From Takifugu bimaculatus (Eukaryota; Chordata; Actinopteri; Tetraodontiformes; Tetraodontidae), in the NCBI GenBank assembly GCA_004026145.2, contig CP034994.1, forward strand, positions 13,617,900-13,681,899: a DNA stretch of 64,000 bases. The letters run 5' to 3'. This document shows, piece by piece, positions 11,317 through 25,900 of the stretch. The translations under genes were made by a program, and so were the position numbers. The notes beneath the pieces are model-generated. The model was given only the letters and a program-made list of their open reading frames with translations. It was not told the DNA's origin and did not search any database. How positions within the stretch are numbered: position 1 is the stretch's first letter; each line of letters opens with the position of its first letter.

Positions 11317-12732
11317 TAAGCAGATGGACTTGTACTCTTGCTTTGCTGAGTGTTTTAATGTCCGCCAAGTGTGCGTGTGAGCCGGCTGGGGCGGGAGAAG
11401 ACGGCGTTATTTGCGCGGTCGGCGCGGATCCTGCACGCCCTGCCTGGCTGTTGTTGTGTTGTCTGCGGGGGGGGTGGGGGTTCAGTCACACCAGAGTTGT
11501 CCCACAACCCAACTACTGGCTAGCTAGCATTGAAATAGATTCAGTTTAGAATGAGGCAAAACGTGTATTGGCTGCTCTTACTGCGGGGATCCACTTAGGA
11601 AGGGGGTGCCTTCATTTGTGGCGGAGTAAGCGTCTCCATCGACTATCGAATATCCACAAAAGACAGTTAAACGTTTCCCGAATGAGTGGCTAGCTAGCTC
11701 CTGCAAAGACCCCTTTCTAGCACATAAAAGGTGGTCTACACCAACCAGAGCTATTCGGGGGCTCTCGAAACAAGCCATGAAAAACTAAAAAATACTTACA
11801 TTTATCACGTAAAACTTATGTCTTGATAGTATAATTTTGATTGTATAATTGTGCCGTAGCGTCAAGACACTCAAATATGCACAGATTTGAGATAATGCGA
11901 ATATTCTACTTTTTTTTTTATTCATATCACCTGCAGATTTGCTCTGGCCGATTCACACTCACCTCAGCTGAGCATGTTTGTTAATATATAATTTCCCCTC
12001 TTGTGCATGTTATTGTCTTGTTTGCTTTTCTTTTGTTTCCTTTTGTTGTATTATATTTAACTGTCCGACTGGTTTCTCCCACTCACAGAAACATGTCATG
12101 CACCAAACCATTGGGGCTTCTGTGCCTGATAATCTAATGTCAGAACTTCATTTATGGTCACAGATGTACAAATTAGGGGATTTGGCAAATCTACTCATTC
12201 CAACTCCTAAAAATGTTAGCTTTATGCTTTGTCATGCCTCTACTTTCAGGCCTTGGCCCCTGATGATTTGGGTGGGTGTGATCTCATCTGTTACCCCTAA
12301 TCCTGAGTGAAGTGTCCCCCCTGTTTTCCCCAAACACACACGCATTCAAACAGCGACGATGACACACCATTCCAACAACTCTGTTCGAGACCATATGAAA
12401 TGGGTCAGTGCGAATCACTTTTCATCTCCAGAAACATCCTGGTGCCAGTTTCTCTGTTCCCTTTTCACACCCCCTCCTCCATCCCACCACTGCTTGCGTG
12501 CGCAGTCATGGCAAAGATGATCACTTTGGTTCCTTTGGTCGAAGCTGAAATCAGAATAATCTGAAAGGGTTTATTTTTGTAAAAGCATTTGCTCATTGTC
12601 CTTTTATTACTCTTAAATAAAGCCCACATTGTAGAAACGCTTGATGTAACTAGGTCAAATGAAATTGAAGTGAGATTTATCCCGATTTTTGACAGCTCTG
12701 CTTTTGCTTTGATATTTCGTTTGCATCACCAG
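11317..12732 (+). other. znf740 intron 1
   Basis: Non-coding sequence between the exon 1 donor and the acceptor CACCAG at 12727-12732. It includes a G-run near 11467-11479. Open frames here lack domain signatures. Confidence 0.5.
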
Positions 12733-12768
12733 GCTGGGTTGCTGGGCTGCGAGACGGTGTTGTCTAGC

Positions 12769-14060
<1,292 letters not shown>

Positions 14061-15610
14061 CATCCTGCAGAGCTCCTCCCATTATTCATTCATTTAATAC
14101 CTTTTTTTTTTTTTTTTTTTTTTTAAATTCTGCTGTTATATCATCAAACTGGCTAAAGCAGAACTACTTGATTGTGGACATCAGATATCACGGCAATAAC
14201 TGAACTGAGCAAAACCTACGTCTCCTTTCTGAACACGCGTGAGTCCGGGTCGGTTCTGCCGCCAGCTGTGAGCAGCTTTGACTGAATTCACCAACAGGTC
14301 CCGAGCGCCGCGCGCCAGAACAACCACAGGAGCGCCGCGGTCCACGCTGCTGAGGTAGTATCTGCTCACCTAGACGATGCTGTGGGTGAAAACGACTTTG
14401 ACACTGAGTCAAATATGAAAGAAGCAAGAGTAAGGAATTAGTTATCCACTTTAGTCTTTTATTTTAACACGTGTCTTAAAAGGACTAATTTTTTAAGTTA
14501 TTCCTTTAAAACACTAAAGGATGTCCTGGAGTTCCTAAAGTTTTTTTTCAACTGATCTTAATATTAGTTCATTTTAGTCTTCTTGCTTGTTTAAAATGGG
14601 TTTGGGCTGATTTTTTTAATAAGGCACAGCATTGAAATCCAGCAGAGGCCAACACTTGTCTTAAGACGGCCTTATTGTTTCAATGTTTTTATTTTTCCTG
14701 AAGTCCCTGTGTGACTCCCCCCCGCCCACCACCGACACCACCACTTTTTTTAACAGTGACTGCGTACCTGGACACCTCATCAGTGTTTTGGCTTTTTAGA
14801 GAGCATATTTTGCTAAGTCAGCATATCCCAAGTCCTGATTTTTCCACAAACATTCCTTGAAATGAATGCGGCACCTCCAGGAAGATGAATTCAGACAGCT
14901 GCAACTCTCCTGGCAGGTTGATAGAGCTCCACCTGCGTCTCGACCCGACTGAATGTGATCTGCATACAGTGCCATGTTGTTTCATCTCAAGATCAACCCT
15001 CAGCATCTTCAGTGAAGGTGACTACCGGTAATTGTACGCATTGGACGGGATAAAAGTCCACACGGTGTTTTCTTCTTGTATTCAGGCCTCTGTACAGTTC
15101 CTGCCGACTGTAAACACTGGACTGAAGAGATTAGCTCAAGTGTAGAGGATTTGATTGTAGATTGGTACTTCTGTTGCTGTCAGACTTTTACATTATGTTG
15201 AATGGGTCCATCAATGATGTGTACTTTTTATGAAGGTAATATATATTTAAAATGTAATTAGATGTAGAAGATAGTATGTATGGGACCTACTCAAAATCAG
15301 AATATCTACAAAAGTATAATCCTTAGATGATTTGATTTTTTGCCTTTTTTACAGTCCTTGTGTTGTCATCTTGTTACTTGGTAGTAAGAATTAAATCTAA
15401 GCTGCCAATCTTCCTCTTTAGTATAGCAGTCACCCTATTTTTTGACATTGCATGCATTTTGTTGGAAGATCTTGTATACATTTTATTTTGGTAAAGAAAG
15501 ACTTCAAGTTCTTTTTTTCATTTTGGGACTGAAGTTAAAAAAACTGGGCTCAGTCATACTGTATTATAAAACTCAAGAGTTTCAATAAAGCTGTTTTTTT
15601 CCTAAAACAG
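14061..15610 (+). other. znf740 3'UTR
   Basis: Long AT-rich sequence with a 23-base T-run (14102-14124), ending at a canonical AATAAA (15584-15589) followed by a T-rich stretch. No other gene is seen. Confidence 0.65.
15584..15589 (+). terminator. Poly(A) signal AATAAA of znf740
   Basis: Canonical hexamer followed within 20 bases by a T-rich downstream element. It is the most distal candidate before the gene-poor block. Confidence 0.65.
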
Positions 15611-18600
15611 GCAAATGTGGGGTTTTTTTTCTTAGTAAAGGGAATGTCTGTACAGTCTGTCCCTCAAATAGCATTTACAGTGTAATGCGCTAATATTGCC
15701 AGTAGGTGTCGTCAACGGCCTCATGAGGTTTATTTACCTGGTAATATTAAAATCGATGTTAAGCTGCAATGCTGCTGGAACGGGGAAAAAACCTGCATCG
15801 GTTTGATTCAAGTAAATCTACATTTTAGGAGTTGCTACTACGTAATTCTCCCTTTAGTTAGCTTGCACAGCTGTACATTCTTAAAATTGTGCAGCCCTCG
15901 CTTGCACCAAAAGAGGGGGGTATATCCTCAGTGAAGTCTGCTTCATGAAATGCATTTCCTGCTGCTGGCTTCGTGTTTGTGATCAATACGAACCTGGTCA
16001 GAAGGTGATTACTCCTCTGAACAAACGACAACATGAGGTATGCAAAAATAAATATACCTGCAGCGCATGAACAACAGGTTCAAGTCGAACTGAGCCATGA
16101 AACAGACGGCAGGTAACCCTGGCGACAGCTGATACCCACAGTCAGAATGGAGGAATGAGTTTCCATCCGAGCAGGTACGGCCACATCAGTCGTGTGTTGG
16201 GAAGTGCACATTGTGCCCTTCGGCACCTCTCTTTTGCTATTGACCAGTTCGTTAATTAAAGCATTAGGATAGGCAGGATGAGATCAGCCTGAAGGCTGCG
16301 AGGAGTGTGCGGTTACCCCCATGGGAGACATCCCCTCCCTCTGCAGTCTGATTTACAGCACCCACAGGCCCCTGGCACTTAACAATGGACCTCCTTAAGT
16401 GAGGTAGATGGGGAGGAGAGTAGAGAGATGGAGATAACCCTCCATCTTCATACACAAAGTGCTGAAATCATCTTGGTTTGAAATCATCCCTGCTCGCTCC
16501 GTCTCGCAGGGAGTCGGTCCGGAGTGTGGGAGTGCCGCCTCTGCTCGGTCCGAGGGTTCCCTCCTAAGAGTGATGGCCGGACTCTCTGCGCGCTCACCTC
16601 TGCTGTCAGCAGGGATGAAAAAATAGGCCATTCAAAGAGAAATCTCCTCAGCCACCGGTAAATCTGCCCTGGCTGTAAATACCGAGGCTCTGCAAACATG
16701 CGGGCGGTGCGGGGCTTCACCAGTCCGCAGAAACTGTATCCTGCAAATGTTTGGATGCCCTCTGGACAAATACATCACCGCCGTGCAGCGGCTGACTGCA
16801 ACCCTCCCAACGATGGCTCCCTCTCCCCGAGGTGTGGGAGAGCCTTTTCATCTCCGGCTGTGATTAATAAAGGAATTGCCACCCTCTTGAAAGCACCCCC
16901 TCCGAGCATCCATCACGCCGTCGACAGCCCACCTCTCCGTGTTAATTAGCGGTGATATTTAAGCTGTCTAAGGTGTTGCGCGGCCGTCAGCGCACTGACG
17001 CCGCTCATCATTAAAATTTCAATCCCCGCGTCCGAGTTACTCCCACTCTCTCGGTGAGCTCGTCCTGAACGCACCGGCAGAGTCACCCAAGGTCACCGCC
17101 GAGGGAGGGGGGAACGGCCGAGGCTTTCTGTCATTTCTGGGGACAGAAACTGAAATTTTCTCATGATGCTATATTTCATTATGAAGAAAGAGTCATCCGG
17201 CATGAATCTAAACATTCAAAGCGAGCATGACTTATTAACGATTAGCAAATATTGCAATATTCCCTGTTACTCAGGGCCATTATTTGGAAATAAATTATGG
17301 ATGCAGCCAAATCCCGGTCTGCCTTTTCCCTGAATGGCCTCCTGCACCAATATCACAAATCAACTGACATGAAAATAAAGAGTAGCTGCTTTAAATCACA
17401 CCTCAATCGGCCATTTTTTAACCATTTTCGAGCGCTTCGCCCAACATAAAGGTGGTACCTATTTTCAATCTCATCTATGGATGACCCATCCGTCATCCAC
17501 TCTCATAACACACCATCTCTGATGGGAAATGTTCTGTCAGACGGTGCATCCAACCGTCCCAAATTCAGATGTATGCCGCTGCTTTAGTTTTCTAATTAGT
17601 GCAGCTCAAGAAGATTAATTAGCCGCTGCATCCGCCATCATTCCCACTTCTCCAAATATCATCGAAACACCTCATTGGCGAGCGAGGGAAAAGCCATTTT
17701 TGGCTCATACGCGCACGTTTTCAGTGGTTCGGCTCATGAATATTCACACGGGGAAATTAATCACCGGTCGAGCAAATTAATCACGAGTCGATTGCGCAGC
17801 TGTGGCTTTCAAAATGAGCGTGCATGGGTGAGCTAGCCTGGGCGGAATAGGAAGCTTAAGAAGGAGAAACGATTGTTCGTTTTGACGTGTAACACTGAAA
17901 AATAAAATGAATCAGAACCAGTGAATCTGGTGGCTTAAGCTAACCCACCCTCAGCTAACCTAACTAATGCCCCTTTTCCCCGACATTCTGAGGTGCTTTC
18001 CTGCATCGGGCTGAAACTTAAGCCAAACAGTCGTAAACTATTATCCCTTAGTTTAAAAAAACGTCAGTATTGCAAACAGTAGCGCTCTCACACCGAGGTG
18101 GGGGCCCTCCTGCTCTACCACCACCTCCACCGAGGTCTGTAGCTCGCTGATATATTCACAGAGATCAAGTTCACCGGCGCTGGACCTTGTTGCCGAGATT
18201 TATTCCAGTGCAGAGTCATCCACATTCCCCTTGACAGGATGGACTTTGAGATGGAGGCGCGTTCAGCCTCGGCAGATACGTTAACACGCCTTGGCCTTAC
18301 GCCATCCTATTAATTCACAGCCTGTACGGACACGCTTGGACTAGGCTGCTTTTTACGGGTGGAAAGCCAGCAGCCGCCACCAGACCATATCTGGCCTTCA
18401 GATTTCCCAGGCTCTCGCTGCAGGATTTAGGACCTAAACATCTGCATGGTCACATGTTCTATTAAACATTCCACTTAATTTAAGGCACTAATTTCTCCTT
18501 CAGAATCGCTCCAGTTCATCAAAGGGAGAGGCCATTATGCGACAGAGCAGAGCGCGCCTGACAAATAAAGAACATTAACAGCAAACTCTTCAGCGGAATG

Positions 18601-19329
18601 AATAACAGATTTCTCTCTGCCTCTTCAAACACACCTCCAAACTATCCATCACTCCCGAGTTCAGAGGGATCGTGTCAGTTAAAGATGTAAAACCTGTTGC
18701 CACACTCTGGTACGGCACACTGTCAGGAGACGTGCTGGTTCACCCCAGCTTATCAAGTTCACGGGCAGGTCACTTTTGAAATTACGCAATCTCATCTGAC
18801 AAGAGCGGCCCAGGGCTTTCCTCGGGCTTTCCCACCGTTCCCCCATATGCTGCAGACGTGCACGAGTGTGAAGTGAAAAGGTAAAGAGGAGGACTTGATA
18901 GCTGAGAGAAATGGCAGGGCAGGGCGGCCGCGCTCTGCACCCCAGAGAGATTTCCACGGATCAAGGCTGCTGCAGGGCCACATTCCCGCTCTTCTTGATC
19001 CTGTCAGCAACGACTGTCAGACTGATGAAGAGATAGGCTGCAGATAGATGACGGCGTGGCACGAACAGAGGAGGGAGAGCAGGGGCCGCAGTCAGCGAGC
19101 TGCTGATGATCGGCCCGTGATTTACTCTCATTGTGCATCTTTTGACCTCCGAGTCAAGCGAAAACCTGCTCTTTATGAGGGGAGAGGAATGAGAAGAACG
19201 CTCGCCACCTTCTCATGGATGAAGAACAACAGGGTTGACCCAATCAACCCACATCCAGGAGGAGGGGGGAGGGTCATATGAGCGAAACCATTCAAAGCGT
19301 TTTCCATCATTTTCTTCCATTGTTCTCAG
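15611..19329. other. Gene-poor block with homeodomain-type motifs
   Basis: No exon is recognised. The sequence is balanced in composition rather than repetitive. It has many TAAT/ATTA cores, for example around 17230-17300, 17580-17630, 17745-17800 and 18460-18500, which suits developmental regulatory DNA. Open frames on both strands at 16264-16950 and 18679-19010 show no domains and shadow one another. Confidence 0.45.
17754..17791. repeat. Tandem pair of an 18-bp homeodomain-type motif
   Basis: AAATTAATCACCGGTCGA (17754-17771) and AAATTAATCACGAGTCGA (17774-17791) agree at 16 of 18 positions with a 20-bp period. Each contains TTAATCA, a homeodomain-like core. A binding role is inferred. Confidence 0.7.
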
Positions 19330-19700
19330 GAAGGTCTTTTCTGCCATGACGTCAGCGCCAGTACACTCAAGCCCCGCCCCCCTTTAAGGATGAGGTTTTA
19401 CGACCGCAACCCGACACCGTTTCTGTGTCCTATGAGCCACAGAGCCGTAACTCACTTCAAAGGCAGGAGGCATCAAATCACAGCGCGCCCGTAAATTAAC
19501 CTGTCCGCTCCCGGCCAATGAGAAGACGGCATTAAATCTCGGCTGTCGCGCCGGCGGCCAATGGAAAGACGGTGGCGGTAAATCTGTCAGGGCTCGTCTT
19601 TTAACGGTGTTGTGGTGTGGTTGGGGAATCCGCGGGGAGGGAGGGAGAAAGTGAGAAAGAGAAAATCACTGGGGGTGGGAGGGGGGGAGCTCTGCAACAG
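19330..19700 (+). promoter_or_regulatory. Orphan CpG promoter
   Basis: Features include a full CRE (TGACGTCA, about 19346-19354), a GC box (CCCCGCCCC, about 19371-19381) and two forward CCAAT-type boxes (GGCCAATGAG near 19513, GGCCAATGGA near 19557) amid dense CG dinucleotides. A G-rich 5'UTR-like stretch follows. Such a cluster normally marks a housekeeping promoter, but no known gene starts here. Confidence 0.6.
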
Positions 19701-19704
19701 AAAA

Positions 19705-19794
19705 ATGGTTGCCTCTGCATCCGCTGGCATCACTAGTGAGATGACGGGTGTGTATCGGCTGAACATGGCCGCGGCGAAACAGCTGATAAACGCG
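19705..19794 (+). CDS. Candidate first coding exon of an unidentified gene
   Basis: An ATG at 19705 opens 30 codons ending exactly at a donor, GCG|GTGAGA (19794/19795), in phase 0. It sits 100-350 bases downstream of the orphan CpG promoter. The peptide is Ala-rich with a basic, helical end (MAAAKQLINA), which could suit a mitochondrial or other N-terminal leader, but I recognise no family. The frame is open further upstream to 19612. No partner exon was identified before copz1. It may instead be a non-coding RNA exon, an exon of a gene that extends beyond copz1, or a chance frame in a CpG island. Confidence 0.35.
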
Positions 19795-19799
19795 GTGAG

Positions 19800-21098
19800 A
19801 CCTTTGAGCGTCGCCAGCAGAAACAGCCATAAAGCTTTATGACCGAAGTGGCTGCGTCTGATGTCCAACTGTCTACAGTGAGAATGACAGACGGCGCGTC
19901 GTTTGGCGCGCTCTCGCATCCCGACATCCAACGGTCTGACAACGGCAGTGATGCAGTGGCGTCCCGCGGCCAGCACGCCTCGCCATCAGGCGCCGCAGCC
20001 AAACCCTCTGAATCACGGGCAAACCAAAGGAACCAGTTGTGGAGCTCCAAGGAGATGATTGAGACCACTGGTGACGCAGGAGCCACAGGCCGCCGAGGAC
20101 TTTTGTTTCTCCATCCAGCCAATAAAAGCTTTGGCCAGAGGTCATTTCCACAGCTTTCATTAGCGCTCATCTGGAGCATGCGCTCAGTTAGGAGGAATGT
20201 TCTGCACTTTTCTGGCTTGGAGAGTGGAGCAGAGGGAAAACAGAGGGAACAGCAGAGGGAAAACACATCAGCCAGACCATTTGCTCAATTAGCACTATCC
20301 TGGGTGATGCGCCTTCATTTTTCCATCATTAGCATCATAAAATAACAGATATTGCAGACTTGGATGAGATTGTTACCAACTATCTATACATCATTATAAA
20401 TGTTTTTCTCCCCAAAACACATAAACACTGTGCAGCGCAGGCAGACAATAGTGCCGTGGTGGAGGTGTTGTTTTTGGCCCGTCTGTCCCGATGTGGCCAT
20501 GACTCTAAATTGTATGGGAAACCATAAACAGACCCAGCGAGGGCAACCGGGGCCGTAAACCATGTCAAGCTGCAGAGCCGCTGCACAGGGAGCATTCCTC
20601 ATCCTCTCCACACGCACAAGCTCACGTGGAATAGCACGCGCTTTTAGCAAGCTTTAATGGTGCATTTTAAAACGCTGGATTTACAAAAAAAAAAAAATCT
20701 GCTGATTTAGTTCTAGTAAATGCTACTAAACGGCCCACGAACTGCTGATTCCGTTGGTTTGTATTTCAGGTTATACTTAGATATCAATATCAGCCTCAGC
20801 ACCATGGCTCGGTGTAAACGTGGAAGCCATAGAAACAGAATAGCCTAATTAATCTTAATGCTCTGGGTCATTAAACATCATGTGGGTCTTGGCCTTTGTC
20901 CTGCTCAGACAATATAACGGCACTTCCTTTAATATGTTTGCTGTATTAGATCCAACATGCCGTCATTGTTTTCCACCAGTGTTGTTTCTTCTGAGCAGGA
21001 CAAGCTATTGGATGGTGTTCAGACCCATTGACTGTGACATAAAGACTCTGGAAGCTTGCAGATGATGATAATTTATTGATTTTAATCCACACGGTTTG

Positions 21099-21142
<44 letters not shown>

Positions 21143-22596
21143 CGCGCGCCCTCAACGCCGAGCCACACATTCACTGCATGCATCGATCAATTACAAGGCA
21201 CTTGTCCACACATCTCTGACAATTTTACTGCATGTTATGCACAGCATGTCAAGGCACAGCACTTCAGACTGTTGTACTTGCGCCGGTATAATTAATATAA
21301 ATTGCCTAGATTTTTTAAATGATGGTGCGAGTCTAATTAGTAGGCGACTGAAGCCGCGTTGGTGCTGCAGGCCTATCAAGATGAAAAGTGATGGTTTGGA
21401 CGGGCACCTTGGGCAGGATCTGTTTCATCCCCTTTCTCTCCTCATCCTGACTGGGATCTGATCTAATCACATTTACTGCAGTCTAACCTTGTCCTCTTTA
21501 ACCTTCACGGAGAGCAGCAGCATCAGCATTGGAGAGCTGAGTCAGTTCCTCTTTAACAGATTCACTCACTACAGTCGGTCTCGTCCTGTCCGTCACTACA
21601 ACCGGGCAGGGAAATTCACACTAGGCGCTTTCTCTCCAATCATATCTCGCAAAAGCATGTACATCGTACACTTTTACTGCTGGTAAAAGTCCCTAAAATT
21701 AGCTCCCATCAAATAACCACCGTGAGATTTAACACATTATTAGAGAGGAGCGGGGAGAAAAAGAATTTCCCACCGGGCAACTGTGATGCTCTAATTAATA
21801 CTCTGCATTCCAACATCAACGCTTGTGTGTTCGTCTCCGCCAACTGCTGCAGGCAACAGACACCCTCCACATCAGAAATATTCATTTCATCGCCGGAGCC
21901 TGTGCCAAAGGACTCATTTAAAGATGAAAAGTGCATATAAAGTGGCAGAGTGCCAGTTTATGAAGAGGCTACGAAGAGTCGTTTAACGGCTTCTGACTCA
22001 GACGTATCACAGCATGCACGGGAAGAAAGCTGATTATGACTGCAGGAGCGAGGAGGGAAGACACATAACAGATAACTAAACCTGCTACTTGTGTCAAATT
22101 AGTCGAGTTTGTTTGCATTGTGACACAAATTTTAAAAGAAAAACATGAGGACTAAATATACATTCCCCCAGTAATATTCTCCTAATTTCTTTTATATTCT
22201 CTCTTCCCAGTTCTCTCCGGAGCATAAACTCCATTTGCATGAAAATGAGTGTACAAGGTTAGTGTGTTAAGTGGGAGTGTACGCACCGAGGTATACGGCT
22301 CATAATCCACTATATAGATTTAATGACTGCTATAAAACTTATCGGCATGTAACACAAGAACTAGAGATTCTGACTGTAAGGGAGAGTCTCTGGCCCTTGC
22401 TGCTCTTTGGTCTGTGTTTCTCCAGTACCTCTAGCCTTGCACTCTGCTGCAGACACCAGGAGATGGAACCCTTGCACTACTTTCTCTCAGGCTGAGCCCT
22501 TGAGGGAGCGGGCTGGACTCGCTGCGCTGCTTTTCTGGAATAAGGAAATATCAGCTCACATAACAGATTATTATGACATGTTCACAACAGTGCTGA
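19800..22596. other. Gene-poor block between orphan promoter and copz1
   Basis: No exon is recognised. It contains a CA microsatellite (21100-21139) and AT-rich segments with ATTA motifs (about 20640-20900 and 21200-21960). An octamer, ATTTGCAT, at 22233-22240 lies in a low-complexity-free stretch that looks regulatory. Open frames up to 177 residues on - at 19733-20266 are shadows of CpG-rich DNA. Confidence 0.45.
21100..21139. repeat. (CA)n microsatellite
   Basis: About 20 uninterrupted CA units, followed by an alternating CG-rich run (GAGCGCGCGCC). Confidence 0.95.
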
Positions 22597-22996
22597 GATG
22601 TGTTTATTAAGAGGTTCTGACATGGAGGTGCTCCATACAAATATATGAAAAACAGAAGGGTTCATATCATCGGTATGACAGCAGTCATACACACTTTTTA
22701 TATCCGATGTTGATGTCGAGTGACAGCGTCTAACGCTTAAGATTTATGAAGACATGGAATGTTGTGGCTGAAGGTCTGTGCCCATTATCCTCACGGTGAT
22801 CGTGTCAAGAGAAAGCCTGGCCGAAAAAAGAACGCGGACAAAAATATATGGACAGTTTTGTCAAGTAGTCCCGGGAGTGTGAGGGCATCAGGCAGCGGCG
22901 CTCCTCACGACTCCCACTGATGGAGAGGAAATGACAGGAAAAGGTTCAGTGCCACGAAGACTGGTATGAACGCCGGCTCACTGGAGTGCAGGGCTT
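22597..22996 (-). other. copz1 3'UTR with poly(A) signal
   Basis: TTTATT at 22603-22608 is AATAAA on the - strand, about 390 bases past the copz1 stop. No other gene is seen in this stretch. Confidence 0.6.
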
Positions 22997-25900
22997 CTAT
23001 CGTAGGAGCGACCACTTGATCTGTTCTTTGGCAGACTGAAGAACCTGAAGGTTTGGAGAAGGTTTGTCTTGTTAGATCAACACTGAGAACAGGAGTTTAA
23101 CATGAGTTTAACCACACCATAACACTGTGATTAGCAGTTGTGCATTTATAAGACAGAACACCGGCATCCTGAAGGCTATGGATGGTGTTGCAGTAGAGAA
23201 GAGTGCTTTAATAATGTCTTCTATTGCCAGGTTACAGTGTAATGGCTTAACAGTCGATAAACTAATGGAGCTTTTAAACGTTATAGCACCCAGAGTGGCT
23301 TTTTTCCTTACCTGGGTGACTGTCTGCTCTGTCAAAGGCACATCGTCCCCCTAAAAGAACAGATTCATGTGTGAGTTTACTAATGATGGAACCGAGATCA
23401 CCCCATGTTGAATGTTTCTGAGATGAGAGAACGACATACTCTGAGGGCCACACGGTGCACCACTTGCTGGGGGTCACTCTCCAGAATCACCCTGAAGGAG
23501 GCAGTAAAGCATCACTCAGCCATCCCAGACACATTTAAAGACATCTTTTTCTCAACCGTGTCTTATTGAGAATGTTTTTCATGCTCATTTAAATTTAATA
23601 GGCCTTGTATTTGGTGCTCGAAAAGCTGTAGGACACTTCAAGTTGGAAATGTAAGAAAACCTCCAGACATGACGCTATGGTGGCTTGCGTGATTTATTCT
23701 TACTTACCCTCCATCAACAATTTCATCCACTGCTAGAAAGAGACCCTCCATATTCTCCAACAAAGCTCTCCGCTCCACGTTTTTTCTGCCATGTTAAAAA
23801 AACAGGTTTAATTCATCCCCGAAAAAAGATAAATTTTGATCGACACATTGCAGAAAAATAGCAGCTGTTCAAACGTACCTCAGCATCTGACTGAGTGAAT
23901 CAAAAAGGCAATTTAGAACAGCCATGAGCATGAGCTGTTGGGGAGAAACAAATAAATTAAAAGCTGTTCCCACACAACAACTCTACAGCAAATTAGGATC
24001 ATCTGGGGGAAAAAGATATTAACAAAATGGTTTGTTTTGCGACGACAGCAGGTATTTGTGAGTTCACACAACCCGGAAGTAAAATATTTATTACCTTTTA
24101 TTTTGTACCTGCATCTAACCCGGCATCCATCAAATGACAAAATGAACTCAAATTAATAAGAAGAATAAGTCAAGGCAAAAGTCTGACCAGTGAATTACAC
24201 TGTAGTTCATTCTCGAAGGAACAAAACACCTTTTTTCTCTGGCTCTTTGTCTCAATCTCTCTGACATGACAGCGATGAAAATAATAATCAACATGATAAT
24301 AAAATAATAGACAGAGGAAAAAAAGGTCCCTAAAATCACTCACCTCATTTTCATGGGAACTTCCTATGACATAAAAGAAAAGGTCTATGTTGCTCTTGTA
24401 GACAACAGTGAGGCCCTCGAGCAAAGCGATCTCACCTACGAGGACACAAAAGAAACCAGACCTTACATTTCTCTGAAGCAGGGACAGATTTATCACTGAC
24501 AGCCACTAAACTACTTTTAAGCACTCTTCTAAAGTGGTTTATATTTGTTGTGTATTAGCATGTACAATGTGGTTGTACAATAATCCCACAACAGGCATGG
24601 AGGAGTAGGACTAGATGAAAGCATCACCAGGTTTCAGGTGTCATTGGGGGTTTTGGGACCTTGAAAATCCCTTGCAAACAATCTAAACACAGCTGTCAGG
24701 TTTCATCCAAGCAGGTGTCAGCTGTACCTGTCTTAAATTCAAATTCCAAATTTTATCTCACCAAGGCAAATAAAGTGAAGGAATGAAATGAATTTTCTGG
24801 CATTTTTTTTTAAATAATGTACTGAAATCAATGGAAGCAAAAGCTAAATAACCTCTCTAGAGTTGAATGAAAAACATAGTAAATTAAACCTAAGAGTAAG
24901 ACCTAGCTGTGCTGTATTGCAATTCTTATTTTAGTCACAAAAAGACACTCAATAATAACAGTGGCGGAATTATCACAATTTGGGTCAGTTATTACTGATC
25001 AACAGTCACCAGAAGAGTTAAATTGAAATAAATTACTGAACAAAGAGAGATCCCACTAGGTACCAAAATAAAAGCTTGACATATTTTTAACATTAAGAGA
25101 CAGATAAAACTGGCTCATTTCCGTGTGTTGATGTGTGGTGACTGCGTTTCCTCTGTAGAGCAGGTAGAACCAGCACGTTAACGATGATGGTATCGGAGAC
25201 GACTAATCGGTACTGTATAATATAACCAATGTAGAAAATTCTCCAGGGTTCATATATGTCATACAAACCGTTGTTAATGCTTAAGTTGAACATATCTTAC
25301 TATCTGTTCGGTGCGTTTTGTTGAAAATGTTCTTCTCAAATGCCTTCTGCTCCTTCACTGTTGGGTAAGTATCATCATAATACTATAAAACAACAAAATA
25401 CATTAAATAATAATGATTAGCATAGTTGGGAAATTCTCAGTCATACAACACAATATCCAATTACTTCTGTCTAGTTAGTATCATGCTGACCACATCCTAC
25501 TACTATATATTCAGCTTTCTCAGTACATTTATTGCAAATATTGGTAATTTAAAAAAGGAAAAATAGTAGTATTAAAGGACGTATCAAGATATATATTTAT
25601 ATCAGATTTAAATGACAATCTAAAACGCTTCAGACACCCATGTAAATGTGTGTAATTTACTATACCTTGGCATAAAGCCTGTCTCCATCGTTGTCCAGTA
25701 TTAATACAGCCTTCACTGTGTACAATGACGGTTCCTGTTGACGCCAATGACAGGAGAAAATTATCCACAATATCACAAGTGACCGGAAAGGATGGGTGCA
25801 TCATTGTACTTGTCGAGTGAAGGGGAAAGTAATTTGGTCAACGGTTAGCATTATGACAGCGTTTCATGGGATTTATCATAAGTGAACTCAAAACAAATCC

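Noticed and set aside
19733..20345. 168-177 codon frames on both strands
   Set aside because: They overlap on opposite strands in CpG-rich DNA, lack domains, and cross the donor at 19795. Only the short ATG exon was kept.
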